A program made the position numbers and the translations under genes. Source: Microbacterium sp. cf046 (lineage in GTDB: Bacteria > Actinomycetota > Actinomycetes > Actinomycetales > Microbacteriaceae). Taken from it: a stretch of DNA of 64,000 nucleotides. This document shows, one piece after another, positions 34,665-43,972 of the stretch. Every line of letters begins with the position of its first letter. Position 1 is the stretch's first letter. The notes under the pieces were generated by a model. It worked only from the letters and a program-made list of their open reading frames with translations. It searched no databases and was not told the DNA's origin. The stretch lies in assembly GCF_900114345.1 (NCBI RefSeq), contig NZ_FOZJ01000002.1:1178001-1242000 (forward strand). Direction: 5' to 3'.

Positions 34665-36071
34665 TCAGCTCGTCGCGGCGACCTTCTCGACCGGCGCGGC
34701 GACCGCCTTCGCGGGTGCGGCGGCCTCGGCGGGCTGCGGCGGGCGCGGGCGAGCCGCGAACTCCTCGAACACGTAGCGGGGATCCTGCACGGCCTGCAGG
34801 TTGACCAGGTCGCGGCCCAGCCAGAAGTTGTTCCACCAGCCCCACACCACGCGGAACTTGCGCTCCCACGAGGGCATCGCCAGCCCGTGGTAGCCGCGGT
34901 GGGCCACCCAGGCCACGAAGCCCTTGAGGGCGATCTTGCCGGACTGGAAGACACCGTTGTAGAGGCCGAGACCCGCGACGGCGCCGAGGTTCTTGTGGAA
35001 GTACTCGTGGGGAAGCTCTCCGCGCAGCACTGCGACCAGGTTCTTCGCGAGCAGCTTGGCCTGTCGGACGGCGTGCTGCGCGTTGGGCACGCAATAGCCG
35101 CCGACTCCGCCGCCGGTCAGGTCGGGCACCGCGGAGACGTCTCCGGCCGCCCAGGCGCCCTCCACGAACTCCTCCTCGGTGCCGACGCGCAGATCGGCGC
35201 GGGTGCGGATGCGACCGCGCTCCTCCACCGGCAGGTCGCCGCCGCGGACGACGGTCGGGTTCGCCATGACGCCCGCGGTCCAGATGATCAGGTCGCTCGG
35301 GATGACCTCGCCCGTGGACAGCTCGACGTTGCCGTCGACGGCCCCGGTCACCTGCGTGTCCAGGTGCACGGACGCACCGCGCTTGGCGAGGTCCCGCAGC
35401 ACCCATTCGCTCGTCTTGAGCGACACTTCGGGCATGATCCGGCTCATCGCCTCGATCAGGTGGAAATGCGTGTCGTCGAAGGTGACCTCGGGATAGCGGC
35501 CCACGAGCGCGGAAGCGAAGTTGCGCAGCTCGGCGAACACCTCGATGCCGGCGAATCCGCCGCCGATGACGACGACCGTGAGGAGGCGGTCGCGGTCGGG
35601 TCCGGGAGGAAGCACGGACGCCTTGTCGAAGTTGGACATCAGGCGGTCGCGGATGGCGACGGCCTCTTCGATCGTCTTGAGGCCGATCGCGTTGTCTGCG
35701 ATCCCCGGGATCGGGAACGTCCGCGAGACGGCGCCGGCGGTCACGACGATCTGGTCGTACTCGAGTTCGTAGGGATCACCCGCGATTGGGGTGATCGTCG
35801 CGACCTTGTCGGCATGACGGATGCCGGTGACCTTCGCCGCGACGATCTTCGTCTTCTTGAGGTGACGGCGCAGCGCGACGACGGAGTGCCGTGCCTCGAT
35901 CGATCCGGCCGCGACCTCGGGGAGGAACGGCTGATAGGTCATGTAGGGCAGCGGGTCGACGATCGTGACCTCGGCCTCCCCCTTGCGCAGGTGCTTCTCG
36001 AGCTTCCAGGCGGTGTAGAAGCCCGCGTAGCCACCGCCGACGATGAGGATCTTGGGCACGGTGTTGCTCAC
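34665..36071 (-). CDS. ndh: Type II NADH:quinone oxidoreductase
   Basis: NDH-2 passes electrons from NADH to quinone without pumping protons. The 468-residue protein has the FAD dinucleotide motif ILIVGGGYAGFYTAW near the N-terminus, the NADH motif VVVIGGGFAGIEVFAEL at about 165-182, the FAD-contact segment GAWAAGDVSAVPD and a C-terminal amphipathic region (WWNNFWLGRDLVNLQ) suited to the membrane surface. An Ala/Pro-rich tail follows. The GTG start has AGGAG 11 bases upstream. It is followed by the tRNA gene. Confidence 0.92.
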   Translation of the reverse strand: MSNTVPKILIVGGGYAGFYTAWKLEKHLRKGEAEVTIVDPLPYMTYQPFLPEVAAGSIEARHSVVALRRHLKKTKIVAAKVTGIRHADKVATITPIAGDPYELEYDQIVVTAGAVSRTFPIPGIADNAIGLKTIEEAVAIRDRLMSNFDKASVLPPGPDRDRLLTVVVIGGGFAGIEVFAELRNFASALVGRYPEVTFDDTHFHLIEAMSRIMPEVSLKTSEWVLRDLAKRGASVHLDTQVTGAVDGNVELSTGEVIPSDLIIWTAGVMANPTVVRGGDLPVEERGRIRTRADLRVGTEEEFVEGAWAAGDVSAVPDLTGGGVGGYCVPNAQHAVRQAKLLAKNLVAVLRGELPHEYFHKNLGAVAGLGLYNGVFQSGKIALKGFVAWVAHRGYHGLAMPSWERKFRVVWGWWNNFWLGRDLVNLQAVQDPRYVFEEFAARPRPPQPAEAAAPAKAVAAPVEKVAATS

Positions 36072-36093
36072 GGTGGGGAGTACTCCTGGGGTG

Positions 36094-37371
36094 TCAGCGG
36101 CTCGGCGTCCGGGACGCCAATCGGATACGTCGGACAGCTGCGGTGACGCCGAGAGCCACCAGTATAGCCGCCGCCGACCCGGCCATCAGCGGAAGCGTTC
36201 CATAGAGCAGTGTGTCGGTCGACGGAAGCAGCGGCGACCCGGCGCGGGTCGCCGCGTCCGCCGGCGGCAGCGGATCGACCTCGACCGGCTCGACCGTCGG
36301 GACCGGCGCGGGGCCGCTGTCCGCCCGACGGTAGAGGCGGATCCAGTCCTCGAGGCTGCCCATCGGGTTCGCGCTCACGGACGGAACGGTCGCGGAGACG
36401 GCGGCGGCGGCATCCACGAGTCCCGCCCCGTACAGCAGCGGATCGGGATCCGCGGTCGTGCCGGGCGGGCGGTCGGCCGTTTCGATGATGCGGTTGATGA
36501 CGTTGTTCGCGTCCATGTCGGGATGCGCGGAGCGCACGAGCGCGGCAACCCCGGCGACGATCGGCGCCGCGCCGCTGGTGCCGTTCCACAGCACCAGGCG
36601 GCCGTCGGCGGACACGCCGACGAGGTCCTCGCTCGGCGCGGAGACACCGATCGTGATCCCCTGCGTGGATGCCTCGACGCTCGCCTTGCCGGAGGTGTCG
36701 ACGCCCGCAACGGTCAGGACGCCCGGGATCGTCGCGGGTGCGCCCACGCGCGATGTCCCGCTGCCGCGGTTGCCCGCTGCGACGACGACCACCACGTCGT
36801 GGTCGTACGCGTACAGGAATGCGGAGTCCCAGCTCTCGTCCCAGTCGGGCGTGTTGGTCGTGAGCGACAGATTGATGACGTCCGCGCCGTTGTCGACCGA
36901 CCAGCGGATGGCCTCGGCGATCTGTTCGCTGAACGGAACCTTCGCTGAGGACCCGAAGCCGACCGACACCGACAGCAGCTCGGCCTCCGGCGCGACGCCG
37001 ATCATGCCCGTCCCAGCCCCGGTGCCGCGCGCTGCCGCGAGCGATGCGACCCAGCTCCCGTGGTTCGCGTCCACCGCTCCGACCGGAGTGCGGCCGTCCG
37101 CGGAGCCGCTGCCCGAGACATCCGTGCCGTCGACCACGGCGCCCTCGAACTCGACCGGACCCCGCCCGATGCCGGTGTCGATGATCGCGATCCGAACGCC
37201 CGCGCCGCGAGTGGTGGCCCAGGCATCCTGGATGCCGTACTCGTCGAGCCAGTACTCCGCGGCCCGCACTGGATCCTCCGGCGCGACCGGCACGGCGGCC
37301 GGAGCGATCGTGGAACCCGTCAGCAGACCGACGGCGAGGACGCAGCCGGATGCCGCGAGCACGCCGCGCAT
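36094..37371 (-). CDS. Mycosin-like secreted subtilase (S8) with C-terminal membrane anchor
   Basis: This 425-residue serine protease has a signal peptide (about 1-27) and the catalytic triad: Asp in IAIIDTGIG, His in DANHGSWVASL and Ser in NGTSGAAPIVAGVAAL, with oxyanion Asn in VVVAAGNRG. A Pro-rich stretch precedes a C-terminal membrane helix (LLYGTLPLMAGSAAAILVALG) and a basic tail. This is the MycP plan, but no ESX secretion genes are in the window. The ATG at 37371 overlaps the upstream stop (TGATG); an ATG nine codons upstream would add a basic n-region. Confidence 0.9.
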   Translation of the reverse strand: MRGVLAASGCVLAVGLLTGSTIAPAAVPVAPEDPVRAAEYWLDEYGIQDAWATTRGAGVRIAIIDTGIGRGPVEFEGAVVDGTDVSGSGSADGRTPVGAVDANHGSWVASLAAARGTGAGTGMIGVAPEAELLSVSVGFGSSAKVPFSEQIAEAIRWSVDNGADVINLSLTTNTPDWDESWDSAFLYAYDHDVVVVVAAGNRGSGTSRVGAPATIPGVLTVAGVDTSGKASVEASTQGITIGVSAPSEDLVGVSADGRLVLWNGTSGAAPIVAGVAALVRSAHPDMDANNVINRIIETADRPPGTTADPDPLLYGAGLVDAAAAVSATVPSVSANPMGSLEDWIRLYRRADSGPAPVPTVEPVEVDPLPPADAATRAGSPLLPSTDTLLYGTLPLMAGSAAAILVALGVTAAVRRIRLASRTPSR

Positions 37372-37889
37372 CAGCCGGCCGTCCCCGGCTCTGCGCATAC
37401 GCAGCGCTGCGGCGACCAGCCCGACAGGGCGAGTGCCCGATCGCCGATCGGATTGACTCCCGGACCCGCGGCCAGGGAGTGCGCGGCCAGGGCGTGCAGG
37501 CATTTCACGCGCGTCGGCATCCCGCCCGCCGAGATGCCGTCGATCTCGTCGACCTGGCCGAAGCCTGCTCGGTCGCTCAGGTACGCCTCGTGCGCGCGCC
37601 GGTAGGCCTCGGCCACTTCGGGATCCGCCGCGAGCTCGTCGCTGAGCGTCCGCATGACCTGCGTCGCCTCCAGGCCGGACATCGCGGCCGTCGCCGCGGG
37701 ATGCGTCAGGTAGTAGAAGGTCGGAAACGGGGTGCCGTCCGCGAGACGCGGCGCCGTCGCGGCCACGGTCGGGTTGCCGCAGACGCACCGCGCCGCGATC
37801 CCGACGACGTCGCGGGCCGGCCGACCGAGCTGCGCGCGCAGCACCGTCAGATCGGCCTCGCCGACCGGCGGGAACGGGGGTGTGGTCAC
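37371..37889 (-). CDS. DUF501 family protein
   Basis: This 172-residue cytoplasmic protein has conserved cysteines in ARCVCGNPTVAAT, VKCLHALAAHSLA and PQRCVCAEPG, which could bind a metal. It also has FPTFYYLTHP and FGQVDEIDGISAGGMPTRVKC, typical of DUF501, a family found with eno and ftsB in actinobacteria. Its function is unknown. The GTG at 37889 is preferred because TAGCCT lies 7 bases upstream. It is coupled to the protease gene by a one-base overlap. Confidence 0.85.
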   Translation of the reverse strand: MTTPPFPPVGEADLTVLRAQLGRPARDVVGIAARCVCGNPTVAATAPRLADGTPFPTFYYLTHPAATAAMSGLEATQVMRTLSDELAADPEVAEAYRRAHEAYLSDRAGFGQVDEIDGISAGGMPTRVKCLHALAAHSLAAGPGVNPIGDRALALSGWSPQRCVCAEPGTAG

Positions 37890-37896
37890 GCCGCCC

Positions 37897-37902
37897 AGGC
37901 TA
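37897..37902 (-). promoter_or_regulatory. -10 hexamer TAGCCT for leaderless DUF501 gene
   Basis: TAGCCT, then GGGCGGC, then GTG at 37889. Confidence 0.45.
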
Positions 37903-37947
37903 TCGCCACCGGCTGAGGGCTTGCCCAGCGCGGCTGGAGCGCCGGAG

Positions 37948-38499
37948 TCACGGGGTCGGCGTCGGCGAGCCGCTCGGATCGGTGTCGGACACACCGATCG
38001 TGGGCGCCTTCACGGTCTGGGCCATCCCGGCCTCGGTGACGGAGCGAACGAACTGCACCATCCAATCCGTGCGGGTCTGCTCGACCTCGTCGCTGACCGG
38101 CGCCTGCTCCTGCGGCACCAGTGCCGGTGGCAGGTCGTCGTCGACGAGGTAGACGACCTCGCCGGGCCTGACGTAGTACAGGCGCTCGCGAGCCTGGGTC
38201 GTGATGTACGCCGGATCGGTCCACCTGTCGCGCTGGGCCTCGAGGTCGGCGACGTCCTCCCTGCTGACCTCGACCGACGCCGCGAGGGCCGCGATCTGCT
38301 GGCGCTGGTCGACATACGTGCCGATCGTCGGCACCAGCACGAACGCGGCCAGCACGACCAGCCCGAGCATGATCACCATGAACCCCGACAGACGGATGCC
38401 GCCGAGCCAGCCCCGCACATCGACCGGTCGCCGTGGAGGGCGCCGTGGCCGAGAGGTGGCCTTCGGGGCGCGGGAAGGGGGAGCCGTCGTCTTGGCCAC
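37948..38499 (-). CDS. ftsB: FtsB/DivIC-type septum formation initiator
   Basis: The 183-residue protein has a basic N-terminus, one membrane helix at about 38-60 (LSGFMVIMLGLVVLAAFVLV) and a short periplasmic-side coiled coil (DQRQQIAALAASVEVSREDVADLEAQ). The family end block WTDPAYITTQARERLYYVRPGE is present. A longer Thr/Pro tail follows. FtsB links FtsQ and FtsL at the division site. The gene is 23 bases after eno, as in many actinobacteria. GGGGGAG lies 4 bases before the GTG. Confidence 0.88.
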   Translation of the reverse strand: MAKTTAPPSRAPKATSRPRRPPRRPVDVRGWLGGIRLSGFMVIMLGLVVLAAFVLVPTIGTYVDQRQQIAALAASVEVSREDVADLEAQRDRWTDPAYITTQARERLYYVRPGEVVYLVDDDLPPALVPQEQAPVSDEVEQTRTDWMVQFVRSVTEAGMAQTVKAPTIGVSDTDPSGSPTPTP

Positions 38500-38522
38500 G
38501 GCTCCCCCTCACGCTCTGCCTG

Positions 38523-39896
<1,374 letters not shown>

Positions 39897-39917
39897 TCAG
39901 TGCGGGGTGCGGCGGCT

Positions 39918-40631
39918 TCAGTCGGCGGACGGCATCGCCGCGGCATCCGTCACCAGCGCGATGGCGACGCCGTCCCAGCCCTTCAGATCGAGCGTCTGGA
40001 GTGCGGTCGCGTCGAATCGCGGGTCCCTGCCCAGCATCTCCAGTCCGCGTTGCGTGCCGATCACATGCGACGCGGTCGTGGCGGGATTGGCCACCTCTCC
40101 ACCGCGGCCGATGTTGTCGACGACCACGACGGTGCCGGGGTGCCCGAGACGCGCGGCCCAGTCGAGGTAGATCGTGTTGGACTCCTTGTCGGCGTCGATG
40201 AACACCAGATCGAACCTCGGTACGTCTCCCGCGAGGATCGGGGCCTCCAGCGTCGGCAGCACATCCTCGCCACGGCCGACGCGGATCTCCACCTTGTCGC
40301 CGACACCCGCGCGGTCGATGTTCGCCCGCGCGATGGCTGCGATCGCCGGCTCCGCCTCGATCGTGACGACGACGCCTCCTTCGGGGATGCCGCGCGCCAT
40401 CCAGATCGTGGAGTACGCGCCGAGCGTGCCGATCTCGAGCACGCGACGAGCTCCCGAGATCCGGGCGAGCAGGTGAAGGAGCTTGCCGGAGACAGGGGCG
40501 ACCTCGATTGCGGGCAGGCCGGCGGCGTGCTGCTCGGCCACCGCTTTGTCCAGATCAGGGTCGTGCCCGACCAGGGTCTCGGTCAGGTACGCGTCGACGC
40601 GACGCCACGCGTCAGGAGTGGGTTCGGCCAT
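39918..40631 (-). CDS. SAM-dependent O-methyltransferase (class I, CCoAOMT-like)
   Basis: The 237-residue enzyme has SAM motif I in RRVLEIGTLGAYSTIWMARG, the acidic ribose ligand in VVTIEAEP, and the metal-binding FDLVFIDADKESNTIYLDWA block of the caffeoyl-CoA/catechol O-methyltransferase family, followed by GTVVVVDNIGRGG. The acceptor is unknown. The ATG at 40631 is used; a TTG four codons upstream is in frame but unlikely. It lies downstream of hisS by 57 bases. Confidence 0.88.
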   Translation of the reverse strand: MAEPTPDAWRRVDAYLTETLVGHDPDLDKAVAEQHAAGLPAIEVAPVSGKLLHLLARISGARRVLEIGTLGAYSTIWMARGIPEGGVVVTIEAEPAIAAIARANIDRAGVGDKVEIRVGRGEDVLPTLEAPILAGDVPRFDLVFIDADKESNTIYLDWAARLGHPGTVVVVDNIGRGGEVANPATTASHVIGTQRGLEMLGRDPRFDATALQTLDLKGWDGVAIALVTDAAAMPSAD

Positions 40632-40688
40632 GCCGCCAGCCAACCCGCCCGGTGGACGCGCGTCAACCGTTCCCCTTCGACCGCGACG

Positions 40689-41981
40689 TCAAGTGAGGGG
40701 CTTGAACTCCAGTGCCTCGATGCTCGATCCGGGCGAGACGGTCGCGAAGGACGAGTACCCGTCGGATGCGGCTCGCTCGAGCAGGGCCCTGAGGTTCTTG
40801 GGCCGCTGCTCCAGCCGCACTCGCGCTCCGTCGGCGGTCAGCGAAGCTTTCAGCCCCAGCAGCTCGTCCAGTGGCACATCGCGGTCGTGGACCAGGACGA
40901 TCGCTCGCTCATCGTCCGCGGTCGAGTCGTCGACCAGGTCCACCAGTCGCTCGAAGCCGAGCGAGAAGCCCACGGCGGGGACGTCCTGCCCGAGGAAGCG
41001 CCCGATCATGCCGTCGTAGCGGCCGCCGCCGCCGAGCGAGTAGTCGACGCTCGGGTGGGCGAGCTCGAAGATCGTGCCGGTGTAGTAGCCCATGCCGCGC
41101 ACCAGGAACGGGTCGAACACGAGGGGGACGCCGCCGACGTCGTCCGGCACGCGGGTGGAGGAGACGGCGTCGCCGATGCCGACGAGGTGCGCGATCACGT
41201 CGTCGGGTGCGCCGTCCGGCAGCGCCTTTCGGATCTGGCGTTCGCCGTAGGGGTTGTACTCGAGCGTCTGCGGGCGGCGCAGGAACGCCTCGAAGGCGTC
41301 GACGGCGACACCGGTGGCCCCGCGCTCCCGAAGCTCGGCGACCACGCCGTCCGGGCCGATCTTGTCGAGCTTGTCGATCGTGATCAGCACGCCGGGTCGC
41401 TCGTCCGAGCCGAAGCCGAAGCTCTCCAGCATCCACTCCAGCGCGCGGCGGTCGTTGATGCGCACCGTCGCCCCGTCGAGCCCGAGTGCGTCGACCGCGT
41501 CGAGCGTGGCGACGATGAGCTCCGCTTCGGCTCGTGAGGACGCATCCCCCACCACATCGATGTCGCACTGCACGAACTGGCGGTACCGGCCCTTCTGCGG
41601 ACGCTCCGCGCGCCACACCGGCGCGATCTGCACGGCGCGGAACACGGATGGCAGCTCCGCGCGGTGGGTCGCGTAGAAGCGTGCGAGCGGCACGGTCAGG
41701 TCGTACCGCAGGCCGAGGTCGGCCAGCGCAGCGGGATCCTCGGCAGCGGCGCGGATCGCGTCCGCGTCCAGACCCCGCTTGAGCACGTTGTACGCGAGCT
41801 TCTCGTTGTCGCCGCCGATGCCGGCGTGCAGGCGGGCGTGATCCTCCATGACCGGCGTCTCGATCTCATCGAAGCCGTGCGCGCGGTAACGGCCGCGGAT
41901 CACGGCGAGCACGCGTTCGCGTCGGGCCTTCTCAGCGGGGAGGAAGTCGCGCATGCCGCGCGGCGGGTTCACGGATGCCAC
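40689..41981 (-). CDS. hisS: Histidine-tRNA ligase
   Basis: This class II aminoacyl-tRNA synthetase of 430 residues has motif 1 around GFDEIETPVMEDHAR, motif 2 with FRAVQIAPVWRAERPQKGRYRQF, the histidine-specific motifs LVRGMGYYTGTIFE and GGGRYDGMIG, and motif 3 at VGFSLGFERL. The anticodon-binding domain fills the C-terminus (about 330-430). The start is GTG. The gene follows mazG by 12 bases. Confidence 0.95.
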   Translation of the reverse strand: MASVNPPRGMRDFLPAEKARRERVLAVIRGRYRAHGFDEIETPVMEDHARLHAGIGGDNEKLAYNVLKRGLDADAIRAAAEDPAALADLGLRYDLTVPLARFYATHRAELPSVFRAVQIAPVWRAERPQKGRYRQFVQCDIDVVGDASSRAEAELIVATLDAVDALGLDGATVRINDRRALEWMLESFGFGSDERPGVLITIDKLDKIGPDGVVAELRERGATGVAVDAFEAFLRRPQTLEYNPYGERQIRKALPDGAPDDVIAHLVGIGDAVSSTRVPDDVGGVPLVFDPFLVRGMGYYTGTIFELAHPSVDYSLGGGGRYDGMIGRFLGQDVPAVGFSLGFERLVDLVDDSTADDERAIVLVHDRDVPLDELLGLKASLTADGARVRLEQRPKNLRALLERAASDGYSSFATVSPGSSIEALEFKPLT

Positions 41982-41993
41982 CGGATAAGTCTC

Positions 41994-42692
41994 TCAGTCC
42001 CGCTCGGCGTCACGAATCCCGGCTTCGAGCACCCGGAGGCGTTCGCGCAGCGCCCGCTCGGCATCCCACCCACGAGCCCGCGCGGTCGCGACGAGCGCGA
42101 GCAGCGCGTCGCCGAGGTCTGCCTCGGAGACGATCTCAGGCGTTTCGTCCCGGACAGCGTCGGTTCCTGAGCGAGCGGCGCGGGTCGAAGGGCGCTCGGC
42201 GATCGGCACCGAGACCTGCGCCGCCTTGCCGATCAGCTTCTGAGCGAGCGAGAGCGACGGCATCCGCTCCGAGACGCCGTCGAGAACGCTCGTGCGCTGG
42301 TGCTTCTCCGCGGCCTTGGCCGCATTCCAGAGCACCAGCACCTGTTCCGGGGTCTCGGCGACCTCCCCGGCGAACACGTGCGGGTGCCGGCGCACCATCT
42401 TGTCGGTGAGCCCGCGGGCGACATCGTCGATGTCGAAGGGGTCGTCAGGGTCGCGCGAGGCGATCTCGGCGTGGAACAGCACCTGCCAGAGCAGATCGCC
42501 CAGCTCCTCGCGCAGCTCGGCGCGCGTCCCGTCCTCGATGGCATCGATCAGCTCGGCGCTCTCCTCGACGAGATACGGCACGAGCGCGCGGTGGTCGATC
42601 TGCTGCGTCCATACGCACCGCTCGCGCACCTCATGCATCGTGTCGGCGGCGATGCGGAGCGGGTCGACGTCCTGCGGATCCGCCTCGGTCAT
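41994..42692 (-). CDS. mazG: MazG nucleoside triphosphate pyrophosphohydrolase
   Basis: MazG hydrolyses NTPs and dNTPs to monophosphates, cleaning the nucleotide pool. The metal site is visible as YLVEESAELIDAIEDG and REELGDLLWQVLFHAEIA. The 232-residue protein has one canonical MazG core and a reduced C-terminal half (LGDALLALVATARARGWDAERALRE), as is usual in actinobacteria. The ATG overlaps the nhaA stop by ATGA. It precedes hisS, so a nhaA-mazG-hisS operon is likely. Confidence 0.9.
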   Translation of the reverse strand: MTEADPQDVDPLRIAADTMHEVRERCVWTQQIDHRALVPYLVEESAELIDAIEDGTRAELREELGDLLWQVLFHAEIASRDPDDPFDIDDVARGLTDKMVRRHPHVFAGEVAETPEQVLVLWNAAKAAEKHQRTSVLDGVSERMPSLSLAQKLIGKAAQVSVPIAERPSTRAARSGTDAVRDETPEIVSEADLGDALLALVATARARGWDAERALRERLRVLEAGIRDAERD

Positions 42693-43873
42693 GCCGTCGC
42701 CTCCTGAGCGTCAGCGGCGGGTGCGATCGATTCGCCCAGCCTGCGGTGGTAGCGGGCCCGCCACGACACGAGTGCACCTGCGAGCACCAGGGCGATCAGG
42801 GAGCCGGCCAGGACGCCGAGGATCGCCTGGTCGCGCACGAACGCATCCCCGGCGAACGCCAGGTTCGCCAGCAGCAGCGACACGGTGAACCCGATGCCGC
42901 CGAGGGCTCCTGCAGCGAGCAGGTCCCCGAACGCGAGCTTCTGGGCGCCCGCTCCCACGGCGAAGCGCTGGGCAAGCCACCCCGCGCCCGCGATGCCGAC
43001 GATCTTGCCGAGCGGGAGGGCGAGCAGGATGCCCCAGAACGCCGGCGACAGCGCGGATGCCGCGACCTGCGGAATCGGAACCAGTGCCGCCATGAACGCG
43101 AACACGGGCAGGACGACGGCGTTGACCCACGGCTCGATCGCGTGCCGCACCCGCAGCGCCGGGCCCTGCGCCATCGCCAGGCCGAGCAGCACGCCGGCGA
43201 TCGTGGCATGCACCCCGGACGCGAGCACGAGCACCCAGGTGGCCACAGCGAGCAGCACGAGCGCGATCGAGACGAGCAGCCTCGCGCGCGTGTCCAGCAC
43301 CCTGCTGAGGATCGCGAACACCACCACCGCGAGCAGCGCGAGCGCCAGCATCCCGAAGTTGACGTCCGTCGCGAACAGGACGGCGATGAACACGATCCCG
43401 ACGATGTCGTCGAGGATCGCGAGCGCGAGCAGGAACACGCGCACGCTCGCGGGCAGTCCGCGTCCGAAGACGGCGAGCACGCCGAGTGCGAAGGCGATGT
43501 CCGTCGCCGTCGGCACCGGCCAGCCCGACTCGACCCCGCTGCCCGCGGTGATCGCGAGGTACACGGCGATCGGCACGATCACCCCGCCGGCCGCCGCGAT
43601 CGCGGGTTGGATCGCGCGCCGGAAGCTGCGCAGTTCGCCCTGGGTCAGCTCGTACTGCAGCTCCACGGACACCGAGAAGAAGAAGATCGCGAGAAGGCCG
43701 TCCGAGACCCAGTGCGCGAGCGAGAGGTCGACGACAGTCTGGGGGATGCCGATGTGCGCGGACGAGAACTCGATGACCGCGGCGCCGATCGGCGAGTTGG
43801 CGACGATGAGCCCCGCGATCGCGGCGATCAGGAGCAGGATCGCCGGGAAACGAGCCGAGCGCAGCAGTGCCAT
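42689..43873 (-). CDS. nhaA: Na+/H+ antiporter NhaA
   Basis: NhaA exports sodium in exchange for protons. The 394-residue protein has about 12 membrane helices. The ion-binding Asp pair is in LALAILDDIVGIVFIAV, and the TDIAFALGVLAVFG unwound-helix segment is present. The ATG at 43873 was chosen; GGAGG is only 3 bases before it, an unusually short spacing. The long open frame upstream to 43951 is not conserved protein. The gene is divergent from ppc. Confidence 0.93.
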   Translation of the reverse strand: MALLRSARFPAILLLIAAIAGLIVANSPIGAAVIEFSSAHIGIPQTVVDLSLAHWVSDGLLAIFFFSVSVELQYELTQGELRSFRRAIQPAIAAAGGVIVPIAVYLAITAGSGVESGWPVPTATDIAFALGVLAVFGRGLPASVRVFLLALAILDDIVGIVFIAVLFATDVNFGMLALALLAVVVFAILSRVLDTRARLLVSIALVLLAVATWVLVLASGVHATIAGVLLGLAMAQGPALRVRHAIEPWVNAVVLPVFAFMAALVPIPQVAASALSPAFWGILLALPLGKIVGIAGAGWLAQRFAVGAGAQKLAFGDLLAAGALGGIGFTVSLLLANLAFAGDAFVRDQAILGVLAGSLIALVLAGALVSWRARYHRRLGESIAPAADAQEATA

Positions 43874-43959
43874 GGTCCTCCGTCCGCGTCGAGACGATGC
43901 TATCGAGCGTCGAACGGGAGGGCCGTGAAACACGTGACCTCCGCGAAACACCGCGCGGC

Positions 43960-43965
43960 TAGCGT
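43960..43965 (+). promoter_or_regulatory. -10 hexamer TAGCGT for leaderless ppc
   Basis: TAGCGT, then TGAGCGC, then the ATG at 43973. GTGACC about 20 bases further upstream may be a poor -35. Confidence 0.5.
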
Positions 43966-43972
43966 TGAGCGC

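Noticed and set aside
42746..43972. Long N-terminal extension of ppc
   Set aside because: It is antisense to nhaA and low in complexity. Ppc proteins start close to the ATG at 43973.
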